Origin: a virus | IMG/VR virus record: IMGVR_UViG_3300049434_000098 | Coordinates: 1-25,863 of that record | Strand: one strand, 5' to 3' | DNA: 25,863 bases | In this document: piece by piece, positions 6,372-13,085 of the stretch | How the letters are laid out: the number at the start of each line of letters is the position of its first letter | How positions within the stretch are numbered: the first letter of the stretch is position 1 | Notes under the pieces: generated by a model | Database searches by the model: none | Told to the model about the DNA's origin: nothing | What the model saw: the letters and a program-made list of their open reading frames with translations, nothing else | Translations under genes and position numbers: made by a program

Positions 6372-6638
6372 ATGAAGCGCATCTCTCAACACTTAATTCA
6401 TCACCGCGAGAGCGTAGCGCACGGCTCTGAGCTTGCTTTCTGGCGCGAGATGCTGACAGAGAAACGCGCGAGCGACTACGAGGGCTACATACGCCTGCGC
6501 GCTTCAATTCCTATCAAACTGTTAATTGAGATTGATGGCGAGTGGATGATTAACACTCTCACGAATCGCGGCACATTCAAGCGTGAAGAAGTCACGCTCT
6601 TACAGTTCAACCAAAGAAGGGCGGGTGACGACGCTTGA
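6372..6638 (+). CDS. Hypothetical early protein
   Basis: This is an 88-residue basic protein of unknown family. Helices at the N-terminus (HGSELAFWREMLTEKRASDY) precede strands (IPIKLLIEIDGEWMINTL). The ATG lies 2 bases after the previous stop, so expression is probably coupled. A 71-base gap follows before the next gene and holds only its ribosome-binding site. Confidence 0.65.
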   Translation: MKRISQHLIHHRESVAHGSELAFWREMLTEKRASDYEGYIRLRASIPIKLLIEIDGEWMINTLTNRGTFKREEVTLLQFNQRRAGDDA

Positions 6639-6709
6639 CCTTGACGCTGGAATCAAGAAGCACGTCTGATGCTTTCCCGCCCGCCAGATAAATCAGAAAG
6701 GAATCTTTC

Positions 6710-6916
6710 ATGTGGCAGCGAATAGAAGTTAGAAGCAAGCATACGGGTGAGAGCCGCTATGTCGAAATGAACGTCTTTCCAAAAGGCGACATTATGAAAT
6801 ACGGCCTTATTTGGTTTCCTGTTACGCACTACACGGACCACCGCGTTCTACCGATTCTGACCATTAACGCAAGGGAGACTCAAGACAATGCCGGAAGCAA
6901 TAAAAGACGCGTTTGA
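6710..6916 (+). CDS. Small hypothetical protein
   Basis: This 68-residue protein begins with beta-strands (RIEVRSKHTGESRYVEMNVF) and contains TGESRYVEM, a pattern reminiscent of small beta-barrel proteins. I cannot assign a family. The ATG follows AAAGGA. Its last 29 bases overlap the start of the next gene in another frame. Confidence 0.6.
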   Translation: MWQRIEVRSKHTGESRYVEMNVFPKGDIMKYGLIWFPVTHYTDHRVLPILTINARETQDNAGSNKRRV

Positions 6917-7223
6917 TTGCTGGGCCGTCCTTGAACTATTCGGACACGTTCGACTCGCCGGGCACGTTACCGAAGCGACGATAGGCGGCTGCTCTTTCCT
7001 TCGCGTAGACGTGCCGGACAAAGACGGCGAGACGCAGTTTACGCGCTACTTCGGAAACGGCGCGATCTATTCAATGACGCCTGTGACTGAAGAGGTTGCG
7101 CGTCGTGTCGGCAACGGCTCTGCACAGCCGCCCGTGAAGCCCTGGGAGATGCCGAAGGCGTTGCCCGCCGCAAACAATGAAGATGGCGGCGACGGCGACG
7201 TTGAAGACTATTCCGATTACTAA
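6888..7223 (+). CDS. Conserved phage protein of unknown function
   Basis: This 111-residue protein shows the ELFGHVRLAGHVTEATIGG, FLRVDVP, FTRYFGNGAIYSMTPVTEE pattern that I recognise from a widespread phage and prophage family without known function. The fold should be mostly beta. An acidic Asp/Gly tail (NNEDGGDGDVEDYSDY) ends the protein. The ATG follows GGGAG and overlaps the end of the previous gene. It directly precedes the larger recombination-context gene. Confidence 0.75.
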   Translation: MPEAIKDAFDCWAVLELFGHVRLAGHVTEATIGGCSFLRVDVPDKDGETQFTRYFGNGAIYSMTPVTEEVARRVGNGSAQPPVKPWEMPKALPAANNEDGGDGDVEDYSDY

Positions 7224-7250
7224 CTTAACTTTTCACCAAAGGAGATTTTT

Positions 7251-8174
7251 ATGAGTCAAGCCCTAAAAGCTGTCACGGCTGAGCTACAACCAACCGACAC
7301 CGATCTCATCTTTCAGGAGTGGACGCCTGAGCAGTTACAGGAAACTGTCGAGCGCGAGCACAAGATGCGCTCTATCATCATCGCCTATTGCCAGAAAGCG
7401 ATGAAGGACGGCCATCACTACTACAACCTTTCAAAGCAGGACAAGGACAAGGTTAAACCCGCGCTCGGCAAAGAAGGCGCGCTCAACCTGTTTTCACTCT
7501 TCAAAGTCACGGCAAGCCCGGAAGAGCCGCGAGAGACTTACGCAGGGGATGGTCATTATTCCGTTCGCTCGCGCGTCCTCGTTATCTCAAACCGTTCCGG
7601 CGCAGTTGTTGCCACAGGAGACGGCCTCTGCACGACGCGCGAGAGCAAGTACGCCTATCGCTGGGTGTGGCCTAATGAAATCCCAGCGCACGTTGATAAA
7701 GACAAATTAGAGCGTAAAGAGTGGGAAGGGAAAGACAGCAGGAAGCTCACGAAGTACAAGTTGCCGAATGAAGACTTAGCGGACCTCTACAATACCGTTC
7801 TCAAGATGTCGGCAAAGCGAGCCATCGTTGATGCCGCCTTAAAACTCCCGCTCGTCTCGGAACTCTTCACGCAAGACTTAGAAGAGCAGATTGCTGGCAA
7901 CGTCACTGAGAAAGCACAGCAGACGCGCTCTCGCAATTCTTCAACACCTTCCGCCACGTCCGGCGCGCAAACCCCTAAAGTCGAGATGAAAAAGCGCGCG
8001 GTCAATCTCAAAAATAAGTTGATTGCGGAGCACGGGATTGACGAGACGGATACTTTGAACGTGTTGCCGGAAGGCGTTCATAACTTCGATGAGCTAACAG
8101 AAGAGCAGGCGACTGATGTCGTACCGAAGCTTTCAGGCTGGCTCAATACCTTGAAGACTGCCGCGAAGCCTTAA
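7251..8174 (+). CDS. Conserved phage protein, possible DNA recombination factor
   Basis: This 307-residue protein has a central conserved block: KPALGKEGALNLFSLF, then VISNRSGAVVATGDGLCTTRESKY, then NTVLKMSAKRAIVDAAL and SELFTQDLEE. I recognise this block from a broad phage and mobile-element family usually left unnamed, often near single-strand-annealing or replication genes. A link to recombination is by context, not by motif. The C-terminal 70 residues form a separate helical tail. The ATG follows AAAGGAG. A 12-bp hairpin follows the stop. No nuclease or Walker motif is visible. Confidence 0.7.
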   Translation: MSQALKAVTAELQPTDTDLIFQEWTPEQLQETVEREHKMRSIIIAYCQKAMKDGHHYYNLSKQDKDKVKPALGKEGALNLFSLFKVTASPEEPRETYAGDGHYSVRSRVLVISNRSGAVVATGDGLCTTRESKYAYRWVWPNEIPAHVDKDKLERKEWEGKDSRKLTKYKLPNEDLADLYNTVLKMSAKRAIVDAALKLPLVSELFTQDLEEQIAGNVTEKAQQTRSRNSSTPSATSGAQTPKVEMKKRAVNLKNKLIAEHGIDETDTLNVLPEGVHNFDELTEEQATDVVPKLSGWLNTLKTAAKP

Positions 8175-8181
8175 AACTAAA

Positions 8182-8221
8182 GAGCCGTGAGCGCGACCTG
8201 ACCAAAGGACGCTCACGGCTC
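8182..8221 (+). terminator. Intrinsic terminator or attenuator hairpin
   Basis: Perfect 12-bp arms GAGCCGTGAGCG and CGCTCACGGCTC enclose a 16-base loop, followed by AACTTTTC. The U-tract is short and displaced, so partial termination within the early operon is likelier than a full stop. Confidence 0.6.
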
Positions 8222-8247
8222 AACTTTTCACGAGAAAGGAAAGAACG

Positions 8248-9219
8248 GTGCAGAACATACCATCATCCACAACTTCAAATCAACAACCATCGCCGCGCGG
8301 TAAGAAAAAGAGTGCGAAAGACGAGCGCGTAAATTCCGCTCTCCGCTATGCGCTTTTTATGCATACAGGCTCGCAAGAGTCTTGGGAAAAACTGATGGCA
8401 GCAGGCGCAAGCGGTGAAACGATCTCCCACTATCTGGTTGACGAGTTCGGAGACGGCGGAGGCTCTCAGACTGAAGAGGGAATCCAGTTCGCTTACGCGG
8501 GCTTGCCGGTCCCGCGCTTCTGGCTCGACTGTTCAAGTCAATACACGACTGCGAAGCCGACCTTACAGGAAGGTCGGCTCGTCAAGCGCGTGCGCGAGCT
8601 ATTGCAGATTCCAGAATTGAAGGCTCTCGACGATACCGCCGCAAATAGCGATGCTTCAGAAAAGGCGGCTGCTCAGAACTATGACGCGCACGAGTTCGTG
8701 CCGAAATCGGATAGCAAGACTATCTGTGCTCTTTGCTTTCAAGGGCGCAGAGGCAAGCCGCATCGTGCATGGAAAGAAGCGCAGAGCGGCTCGACCATCG
8801 CAACTTCCGGCGATGAGTCCGGGACATCCACCGTGACAGACCAGGCAGACGCCGACGCTACGCCGTCACAACTTACACCCACCATCTTCACAAAAGAAAT
8901 CGAAGTCGAATTGTCAGACGCTGACTACAAAACCAAGTCGCGCCAGCTTGCCTTTCTTCGCGTCCAGATCGAAGAGCTACAGGCTGAGAAGAAAGCGACT
9001 GACGAAGGCTATAAACAGAAGATTGGCGGGCTTGAAGAGCAATGCGCGGAACTCTTTCGCTCAATTCGCAAAGGGCGTGACACGCTCGAATTAGAAGTGT
9101 TCGAGCGGCGCGACTTTGAACTTAAAGTCGTTGAAATCGTGCGCGCTGATACGAACACGGTTGTCGAGTCGCGCGAGATGCAGGAGCGCGAGCTACAGCA
9201 AAAATTACCGTCAATCTAA
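8248..9219 (+). CDS. Hypothetical protein with C-terminal coiled coil
   Basis: This 323-residue protein is not recognised. The polar N-terminal 30 residues precede a globular part (NSALRYALFMHTGSQESWEK through VPRFWLDC). A low-complexity linker with LDDTAANSDASEK follows, then a small CALC segment with a downstream His (residues about 155-175). The last 110 residues form a long coiled coil (FLRVQIEELQAEKK, KIGGLEEQCAELFRSIRKG). The GTG start follows AAAGGA. The linker DNA is nearly identical to a stretch in the adenine methyltransferase gene. Confidence 0.7.
   Translation: MQNIPSSTTSNQQPSPRGKKKSAKDERVNSALRYALFMHTGSQESWEKLMAAGASGETISHYLVDEFGDGGGSQTEEGIQFAYAGLPVPRFWLDCSSQYTTAKPTLQEGRLVKRVRELLQIPELKALDDTAANSDASEKAAAQNYDAHEFVPKSDSKTICALCFQGRRGKPHRAWKEAQSGSTIATSGDESGTSTVTDQADADATPSQLTPTIFTKEIEVELSDADYKTKSRQLAFLRVQIEELQAEKKATDEGYKQKIGGLEEQCAELFRSIRKGRDTLELEVFERRDFELKVVEIVRADTNTVVESREMQERELQQKLPSI
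8626..8659 (+). repeat. Dispersed 34-bp repeat, copy 1
   Basis: This segment matches 13099-13132 at 30 of 34 positions by eye. It encodes LDDTAANSDAS in the linker of the coiled-coil protein, in the same reading frame as copy 2. Confidence 0.65.
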
Positions 9220-9235
9220 TTTTCAAGGAGCCAAC

Positions 9236-9520
9236 ATGAGCACAGAAAGAATTATCCCGAAAGTTTTGACGGGACACGGTAAAGACTTGTCGGAAGCTAT
9301 CCGTGACGCCACGTTTGAATTAATGAGCCTCCATGAAAGGCCGGAACACGCAGGCTCCCCGTGCGGCATGAATCGCATTTCACACGTCGCATGGATAGCT
9401 CACTCGCTAGGTGTTGGATCGGCACACCTTCAGAAGCTGATGGCCGCTATCGCCATGTACGAAGCGGATTGCCCGTGCGGAGTGCCGACGCTCGCGCCCG
9501 AGCATTTCGAGAATCATTAA
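9236..9520 (+). CDS. Hypothetical early protein
   Basis: This is a 94-residue protein with AAGGAG 6 bases upstream of its ATG. It is mainly helical and contains four Cys and several His (SPCGMNRISHVAW, EADCPCGVP), which might bind metal. I do not recognise it. In-frame codons upstream run into the previous gene and lack a ribosome-binding site. A 9-bp hairpin follows its stop. Confidence 0.65.
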   Translation: MSTERIIPKVLTGHGKDLSEAIRDATFELMSLHERPEHAGSPCGMNRISHVAWIAHSLGVGSAHLQKLMAAIAMYEADCPCGVPTLAPEHFENH

Positions 9521-9528
9521 ACTTTAGC

Positions 9529-9554
9529 AGGGGTGTCTTTTTCAGGACACCCCT
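9529..9554 (+). terminator. Hairpin between early genes, possible attenuator
   Basis: The 9-bp arms AGGGGTGTC and GACACCCCT flank the loop TTTTTCAG. The T-run lies in the loop rather than after the stem, and only TTACC follows, so it is more likely an RNA-stability or translational element than a full terminator. It lies just before the initiator-like gene. Confidence 0.4.
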
Positions 9555-9577
9555 TACCTTCCGTCAACTTGAAACAC

Positions 9578-10123
9578 ATGATTAGCGTTTTCAATGGACG
9601 CGCGCGGTCACTTGGACGCGGCAACAAAGATGAAGTTTACATGCAGGTGACTGTCTCTTTGCGTGAGCACCTGCACCTGTTCAAAGGCGCGCGTCTCGCT
9701 GTGTTCATGGCAATCGCACTGCATTCTGACTCGCGCGGTTGGTCGCACCCTTCCGTTAGGTTAATGACAGAAGAAACCGGACTCGACAAGAATACGATAT
9801 TTCGCGCGCTGAATGATCTCTGCACTTTGGAGATTGACGGGATGCGCGTCCTCTTGCGCGATTCCGGTAAGGGCAGAAAGAACTCCAGCGGCACGCACGT
9901 TACAAATCGATACCTGATTTTTCCGAGTGAGACAGACATTGCAGAGCACGAAACGCCTGCGCCTGAATTGCCTTTTGATGGTGTGCCGATGTCGCAAAAT
10001 GCGGACACGGCGATGTCGCAAAATGCGGACACGGCGATGTCGCAAAATGCGGACACAGAAGTAGAACCATTCTTAACAAGAACCAGTTTGAACAAGAACC
10101 AAGTTGAAGAAAAACCACCCTGA
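9578..10123 (+). CDS. Replication-initiator-like winged-helix protein
   Basis: This protein of about 181 residues has the pattern of a phage helix-turn-helix family: VSLREHLHLFKGARLAVFMAIALHSD, WSHPSVRLMTEETGLDKNTIFRALNDL, then TNRYLIFPSE. Its C-terminal third holds three tandem MSQNADTA units encoded by 24-bp direct repeats, an arrangement common in this family. Lambda O carries its origin iterons inside its own gene, and I infer the same here. The ATG at 9578 is chosen; a GTG at 9533 lies inside the preceding hairpin, and ATG 9644 is a shorter option. No helicase loader follows, which is a weak point. Confidence 0.75.
   Translation: MISVFNGRARSLGRGNKDEVYMQVTVSLREHLHLFKGARLAVFMAIALHSDSRGWSHPSVRLMTEETGLDKNTIFRALNDLCTLEIDGMRVLLRDSGKGRKNSSGTHVTNRYLIFPSETDIAEHETPAPELPFDGVPMSQNADTAMSQNADTAMSQNADTEVEPFLTRTSLNKNQVEEKPP
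9987..10058 (+). repeat. Three 24-bp direct repeats (candidate origin iterons)
   Basis: Three head-to-tail 24-bp units begin CGATGTCGCAAAATGCGG and end ACACGG, ACACGG and ACACAG. Units 1 and 2 are identical and unit 3 differs only at the second-last base. Each encodes the same 8 residues. Their location inside an initiator-like gene, with an AT-rich palindromic stretch about 65-125 bp downstream, fits a phage replication origin. Confidence 0.8.
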
Positions 10124-10147
10124 ACACTTGCTTGAAAGCGCAAGTGT
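10124..10147 (+). terminator. Hairpin after the initiator-like gene
   Basis: The 8-bp arms ACACTTGC and GCAAGTGT flank an 8-base loop directly after the initiator-like gene's stop. No T-tract follows, so its role as terminator is doubtful; it may belong to the candidate origin. Confidence 0.4.
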
Positions 10148-10157
10148 GTTGAGATTC

Positions 10158-10183
10158 GTAAATTTTCCTGATGAAAAATTTAC
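10158..10183. repeat. AT-rich inverted repeat downstream of the iterons
   Basis: The arms GTAAATTTT and AAAATTTAC flank the 8-base spacer CCTGATGA. This AT-rich segment could be a DNA-unwinding element for the origin proposed at 9987-10058. A CATCATCATCATC run follows directly. Confidence 0.45.
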
Positions 10184-10255
10184 TTCATCATCATCATCTC
10201 TTTCGGGGCGTGGGTGTCGAGTAAGTGCATGAACGGGCGGCTTTCGAGGCTTGGA

Positions 10256-11266
10256 ATGGGATTGATGATGATTTTTGAGAGAAATTTTATGCAGCCGGAA
10301 ATCCTAAAACTCAAAATTGGCACGGCTGACAAGCTCTACCACTTCTCAAAAAGTGGCAAGCCGATCATGTATCACGTCGGAATATCCGGCGGCAAAGATT
10401 CGACGGCCTTGCTGCTTTGGATGGTCAATGAAAGCGGCATACCACATGAGCAGATTAGCGTCACCTTTGCCAATACGCACAACGAAGCAGACGAGACCTA
10501 CACTCACGTTGAAATGCTATCCGAGCGCGTCTTTCTTATTCAATGGCTAGAGCCGGAGATGGGTTTCTATGAACTCGCGCGACATAAGAAAAGGTTTCCT
10601 TCTCAACTAGCACGATTCTGTACTCAATTTCTAAAAATGAAGCCCGCCAAAGCTTTTATTGATGCGCTTCTAGAGCAAGGCTACGAAGTTATAGCTGTTA
10701 GTGGTGTGCGCGCAGATGAGTCAGACGAGCGGCGCGATTTACCTGAATGGGGTGAGCCGATGAACTCATACTTTGGGCTTTGGGAGTGGAGGCCGCTACT
10801 TCGCTGGCGAGTCGAGCAAGTTTTCTTGCTGCACGTGCGATACGGCATTCCGCGCAATCCGCTTTACGACGCTGGCGCGCTACGCGTCGGCTGTTTCCCC
10901 TGCATCAATTCGCGCAAACCTGAAATCAGGATGATGTCTCGGAAATTCCCGCGCTATCTAGACCGCGTTCGAGCGATGGAGGGAGGCGTCCAAGAAGCCA
11001 ACGCTAACTCAACTTTCTTCCAAAGATTCAAAATTCCGTTGGTTATGCGAAGCAAGGAAATCATTGCTAAGAACGGCGAAAAGATGAGGGTAGCAACTGT
11101 TGACGATGTTGTTCGCTGGTCGAACACGACGCGCGGCGGCAAGGTTTATTTGAAGTCCTACAAAGATCAACCGCAGCAACATCTCATCGAAGACCTTGAC
11201 AGCGATGTCGTGTTAACGAGTGACGACACGGGCGTCTGCTCAAGTCAATTTGGAGTGTGTGAATAG
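10256..11266 (+). CDS. PAPS-reductase / DndC-like ATP pyrophosphatase
   Basis: This protein of about 336 residues carries the PP-loop SGGKDST (44-50) of the phosphoadenosine-phosphosulfate reductase/DndC superfamily. Other features are GVRADES (150-156) and three conserved Cys, in RFCT (122) and GCFPC (213 and 216), that could hold an Fe-S cluster. The C-terminal ECGLH of true assimilatory CysH is absent, so sulfate reduction is less likely than thio- or other modification of DNA or a nucleotide. Phage relatives commonly neighbour DNA methyltransferases, as here. Start options are GTG 10214, ATG 10229, ATG 10256 (GAGG 6 bases upstream) and ATG 10289 (GAGAG upstream). No other dnd genes are visible. 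Confidence 0.85.
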   Translation: MGLMMIFERNFMQPEILKLKIGTADKLYHFSKSGKPIMYHVGISGGKDSTALLLWMVNESGIPHEQISVTFANTHNEADETYTHVEMLSERVFLIQWLEPEMGFYELARHKKRFPSQLARFCTQFLKMKPAKAFIDALLEQGYEVIAVSGVRADESDERRDLPEWGEPMNSYFGLWEWRPLLRWRVEQVFLLHVRYGIPRNPLYDAGALRVGCFPCINSRKPEIRMMSRKFPRYLDRVRAMEGGVQEANANSTFFQRFKIPLVMRSKEIIAKNGEKMRVATVDDVVRWSNTTRGGKVYLKSYKDQPQQHLIEDLDSDVVLTSDDTGVCSSQFGVCE

Positions 11267-11280
11267 GGAGGTGAAATCTT

Positions 11281-11736
11281 ATGCCGTCCAGATTCGATAG
11301 AGACACCATCCGAGAGTATTTCGAGTATTGCCAGCGCGCAGGCAAAAAGCGCGTGACGAGCATTAACGCGCTCACAGATCACGCTCACAAGACGGCCAGC
11401 AACGATGAAGAGATACGCGAATGGCTTTTCCCTGCACAGCAGGCGCAGACAATGACTTGCCCGACCTGCAAAGGTTCAGGCCAAGTGCAAAGGCGCGCAG
11501 CTTCGGATGAACCTTGCTACATGTGCAAGGGCACGCGCTTACAACGATTCAATCCGGCCTCAGATGAAGATGAAGATTGGCCGTGTCCGGTGTGCCAGAG
11601 CGCAGAGTTTGACGAGCAGGTGCAATCTCGCGGCGGTATTCGTGAGCCTGCTATTCGGTTTTCAGGTAGAGGCGGGCTTGTGAGCTTAAAGGATGCGAGG
11701 TTGTTGCAGGGAAATAACGATCCTGAAGCGGCCTGA
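11281..11736 (+). CDS. DnaJ-type zinc-finger-like protein
   Basis: This 151-residue protein holds three CxxC pairs: CPTCKGSG (Cys60/63), CYMCKG (Cys79/82) and CPVC (Cys102/105). The CxxCxGxG form of the first pair matches the DnaJ cysteine-rich zinc domain, but the pairs are too few and irregular for a full DnaJ domain. The N-terminal 55 residues are helical and basic. The ATG follows GGAGGTG, one of the strongest ribosome-binding sites in the window. It probably acts as a small nucleic-acid- or protein-binding factor; I cannot be more specific. Confidence 0.75.
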   Translation: MPSRFDRDTIREYFEYCQRAGKKRVTSINALTDHAHKTASNDEEIREWLFPAQQAQTMTCPTCKGSGQVQRRAASDEPCYMCKGTRLQRFNPASDEDEDWPCPVCQSAEFDEQVQSRGGIREPAIRFSGRGGLVSLKDARLLQGNNDPEAA

Positions 11737-11765
11737 AGTTTGACGGAATTTGACGCGAGGGAAGC

Positions 11766-12302
11766 ATGGCAATTCTCAATTACACAACGAAAGTGCCCGT
11801 TGATAAGACCGTTGCCGAGATTCAAAAGACGCTTGGCTCGAAGGGTGCGCGTTCTATCACGACGGACTATGACGCGCAAGGTCGCACGGTGGCGATCACA
11901 TTCATGTTGCACTTACGTGAGCAGCAAATCAGCTTCAGATTGCCTGTAAATCCAGAGGGAGTTTTCGACGCTCTCTACAATCAAAAGGGCGTTGAGAAGA
12001 AGTATAAAACGAGAGAGCACGCGCGGCTTGTCGCGTGGCGCATCCTGAAAGATTGGATTGAAGCTCAACTTGCAATCGTTGAAGCAAATCAAGCAAAGAT
12101 GGTTGAGGTCTTTTTGCCTTATGCGCTCGACAACAAGGGGCTGACATTCTTTCAGGCGTTTGAAGAAAACACGTCTCGGAATCCGTGCGAAAAGAAAATA
12201 CCCGGACAAGCCGGGCAACACACTTCACCTTTACACGGGTTTGAGAGCGAGAGTGAAAGGACAGACGCAACTCCTGATGCGCGCCCCGTGTGTGAAAGTT
12301 GA
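11766..12302 (+). CDS. Conserved phage protein with an odd C-terminal extension
   Basis: This 178-residue protein matches a conserved phage family I recognise by pattern: MAILNYTTKVPVDKTVAEIQ, GARSITTDYD, then EHARLVAWRILKDWIEAQLAIVEA and VEVFLPYALD. The function is unknown. The family usually ends shortly after the FLPY segment. Here about 40 extra polar residues (from NPCEKK onward) are encoded by DNA that overlaps the ASCH-like gene in another frame, suggesting that the native stop was lost in a deletion. The start ATG follows GAGGGAAGC. Confidence 0.75.
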   Translation: MAILNYTTKVPVDKTVAEIQKTLGSKGARSITTDYDAQGRTVAITFMLHLREQQISFRLPVNPEGVFDALYNQKGVEKKYKTREHARLVAWRILKDWIEAQLAIVEANQAKMVEVFLPYALDNKGLTFFQAFEENTSRNPCEKKIPGQAGQHTSPLHGFESESERTDATPDARPVCES

Positions 12303-12486
12303 AGACATTCTCATCACGCCACACTTTGAAGTTTTGATTGACGGCAACCCGCTCGACAATTCCGAGCGTGAAGGATTAGCCCGTCGTGACGGCTTTGAAA
12401 ACTTCTCCGATATGGCCGCTTTCTGGAAAGGCCGCGTGCCATTTAGCGGCGATGTTATTCATTGGAGGACTCCTGATGTTGGATAG
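12160..12486 (+). CDS. ASCH-domain-like protein lacking its N-terminus
   Basis: The 108 residues match the later part of phage ASCH-domain proteins: IRAKRKYPDKPGNTLHLYTG, then LARRDGFENFSDMAAFW and PFSGDVIHW. ASCH domains are RNA-binding folds related to PUA. Family members usually begin with about 20 more residues (an MLxF...G.K.QTIR stretch), which are missing or unreadable here. The first usable start is a TTG with a poor ribosome-binding site, and 143 bases overlap the preceding gene. It is either an N-terminally truncated remnant or translated from an unusual start. Its stop overlaps the start of the next gene. Confidence 0.6.
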   Translation: MKKTRLGIRAKRKYPDKPGNTLHLYTGLRARVKGQTQLLMRAPCVKVEDILITPHFEVLIDGNPLDNSEREGLARRDGFENFSDMAAFWKGRVPFSGDVIHWRTPDVG

Positions 12487-12604
12487 GTTTCTCCGTCAAT
12501 ATTCCGGCAAGCTGCTCTGCCTTATCTGTGCGCGCGAGTTCACGGAGCGAGCCGCGCGCTTTCATGTGCTGACTGTAAGGCGAAGGTTGCTACAGGGAGC
12601 GTGA
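12476..12604 (+). CDS. Small zinc-ribbon-like protein, probably frameshifted
   Basis: This 42-residue frame starts at an ATG with GGAGG 7 bases upstream and reads LLCLICAREFTERAA, the first half of a zinc ribbon. The second CxxC is missing in this frame. A -1 shift, or loss of one CG in the CGCGCGC run at 12553-12559, reaches a frame reading SCADCKAKVATG that ends in a TGA overlapping the next ATG. See the finding for details. As annotated it would be a truncated, perhaps non-functional, protein. Confidence 0.5.
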   Translation: MLDRFLRQYSGKLLCLICAREFTERAARFHVLTVRRRLLQGA

Positions 12605-12638
12605 TTGATGGTCAGAGACAGAGAACAGAATCGCATCA

Positions 12639-12845
12639 ATGACCAACTCAGATAAATCTAATCTCGCGCGCTACAAAGAACTGCTCTCACGCGCTCTTTT
12701 CGAGTTGAAGTTGGCGCATGACTTAAGCGTTGCTTTGAAGCTTCCCTACAGGCGCACCGCCCGCTTGCAACGTGCGAGAAAAGAACTCTTCGATGAGAAG
12801 GAAGAATTGAAAGTTGAGACGGCTGCAAAATCTTTGCAGGGGTGA
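12639..12845 (+). CDS. Small hypothetical helical protein
   Basis: This 68-residue protein is wholly helical and highly charged (NLARYKELLSRALFELK, ARLQRARKELFDEKEELK) and likely forms a coiled coil. I do not recognise it. No clear ribosome-binding site precedes the ATG, but the ATG would overlap the stop of the upstream zinc-ribbon frame if that is read with its frameshift, so it may rely on translational coupling. Its stop falls in a 12-bp tandem duplication. Confidence 0.55.
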   Translation: MTNSDKSNLARYKELLSRALFELKLAHDLSVALKLPYRRTARLQRARKELFDEKEELKVETAAKSLQG

Positions 12846-12857
12846 TTGCAGGGGTGA
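12834..12857 (+). repeat. Exact 12-bp tandem duplication across a stop codon
   Basis: TTGCAGGGGTGA occurs twice head to tail. The first copy supplies the stop codon of the preceding gene, so the duplication leaves the protein unchanged; it lies just upstream of the next gene's ribosome-binding site. Confidence 0.8.
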
Positions 12858-12869
12858 AGGAAATTTTTC

Positions 12870-13085
12870 ATGGTGAAAACACGACGAGTCGTTTTTAGTT
12901 TCGATGATAGAAGCCTTGAATCGCTTGAAAGAATGATTGCTCAGGGCCGCGCGCCTTTGGCGCAAAGTTCTTCAAGCTATTCGGGGCAATACAAAGAAAT
13001 AGAAGTTACGAATCCAGGGACAGGCGAGACGCGCGTGATTGTAATTCCCATTGAAGATTATGCAGGACCTACACACCACAAATAG
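12870..13085 (+). CDS. Small hypothetical protein
   Basis: This 71-residue protein is unrecognised. It has a helix (SLESLERMIAQG), a Ser-rich linker and two strands (KEIEVTNPGTGETRVIVIP). The ATG follows GAAGGAAA. Its last 26 bases overlap the start of the adenine methyltransferase gene, so the two are probably translated together. Confidence 0.6.
   Translation: MVKTRRVVFSFDDRSLESLERMIAQGRAPLAQSSSSYSGQYKEIEVTNPGTGETRVIVIPIEDYAGPTHHK

Noticed and set aside
9987-10058. CRISPR-like array
   Set aside because: The repeats are directly adjacent without spacers and encode a tandem peptide within one gene.
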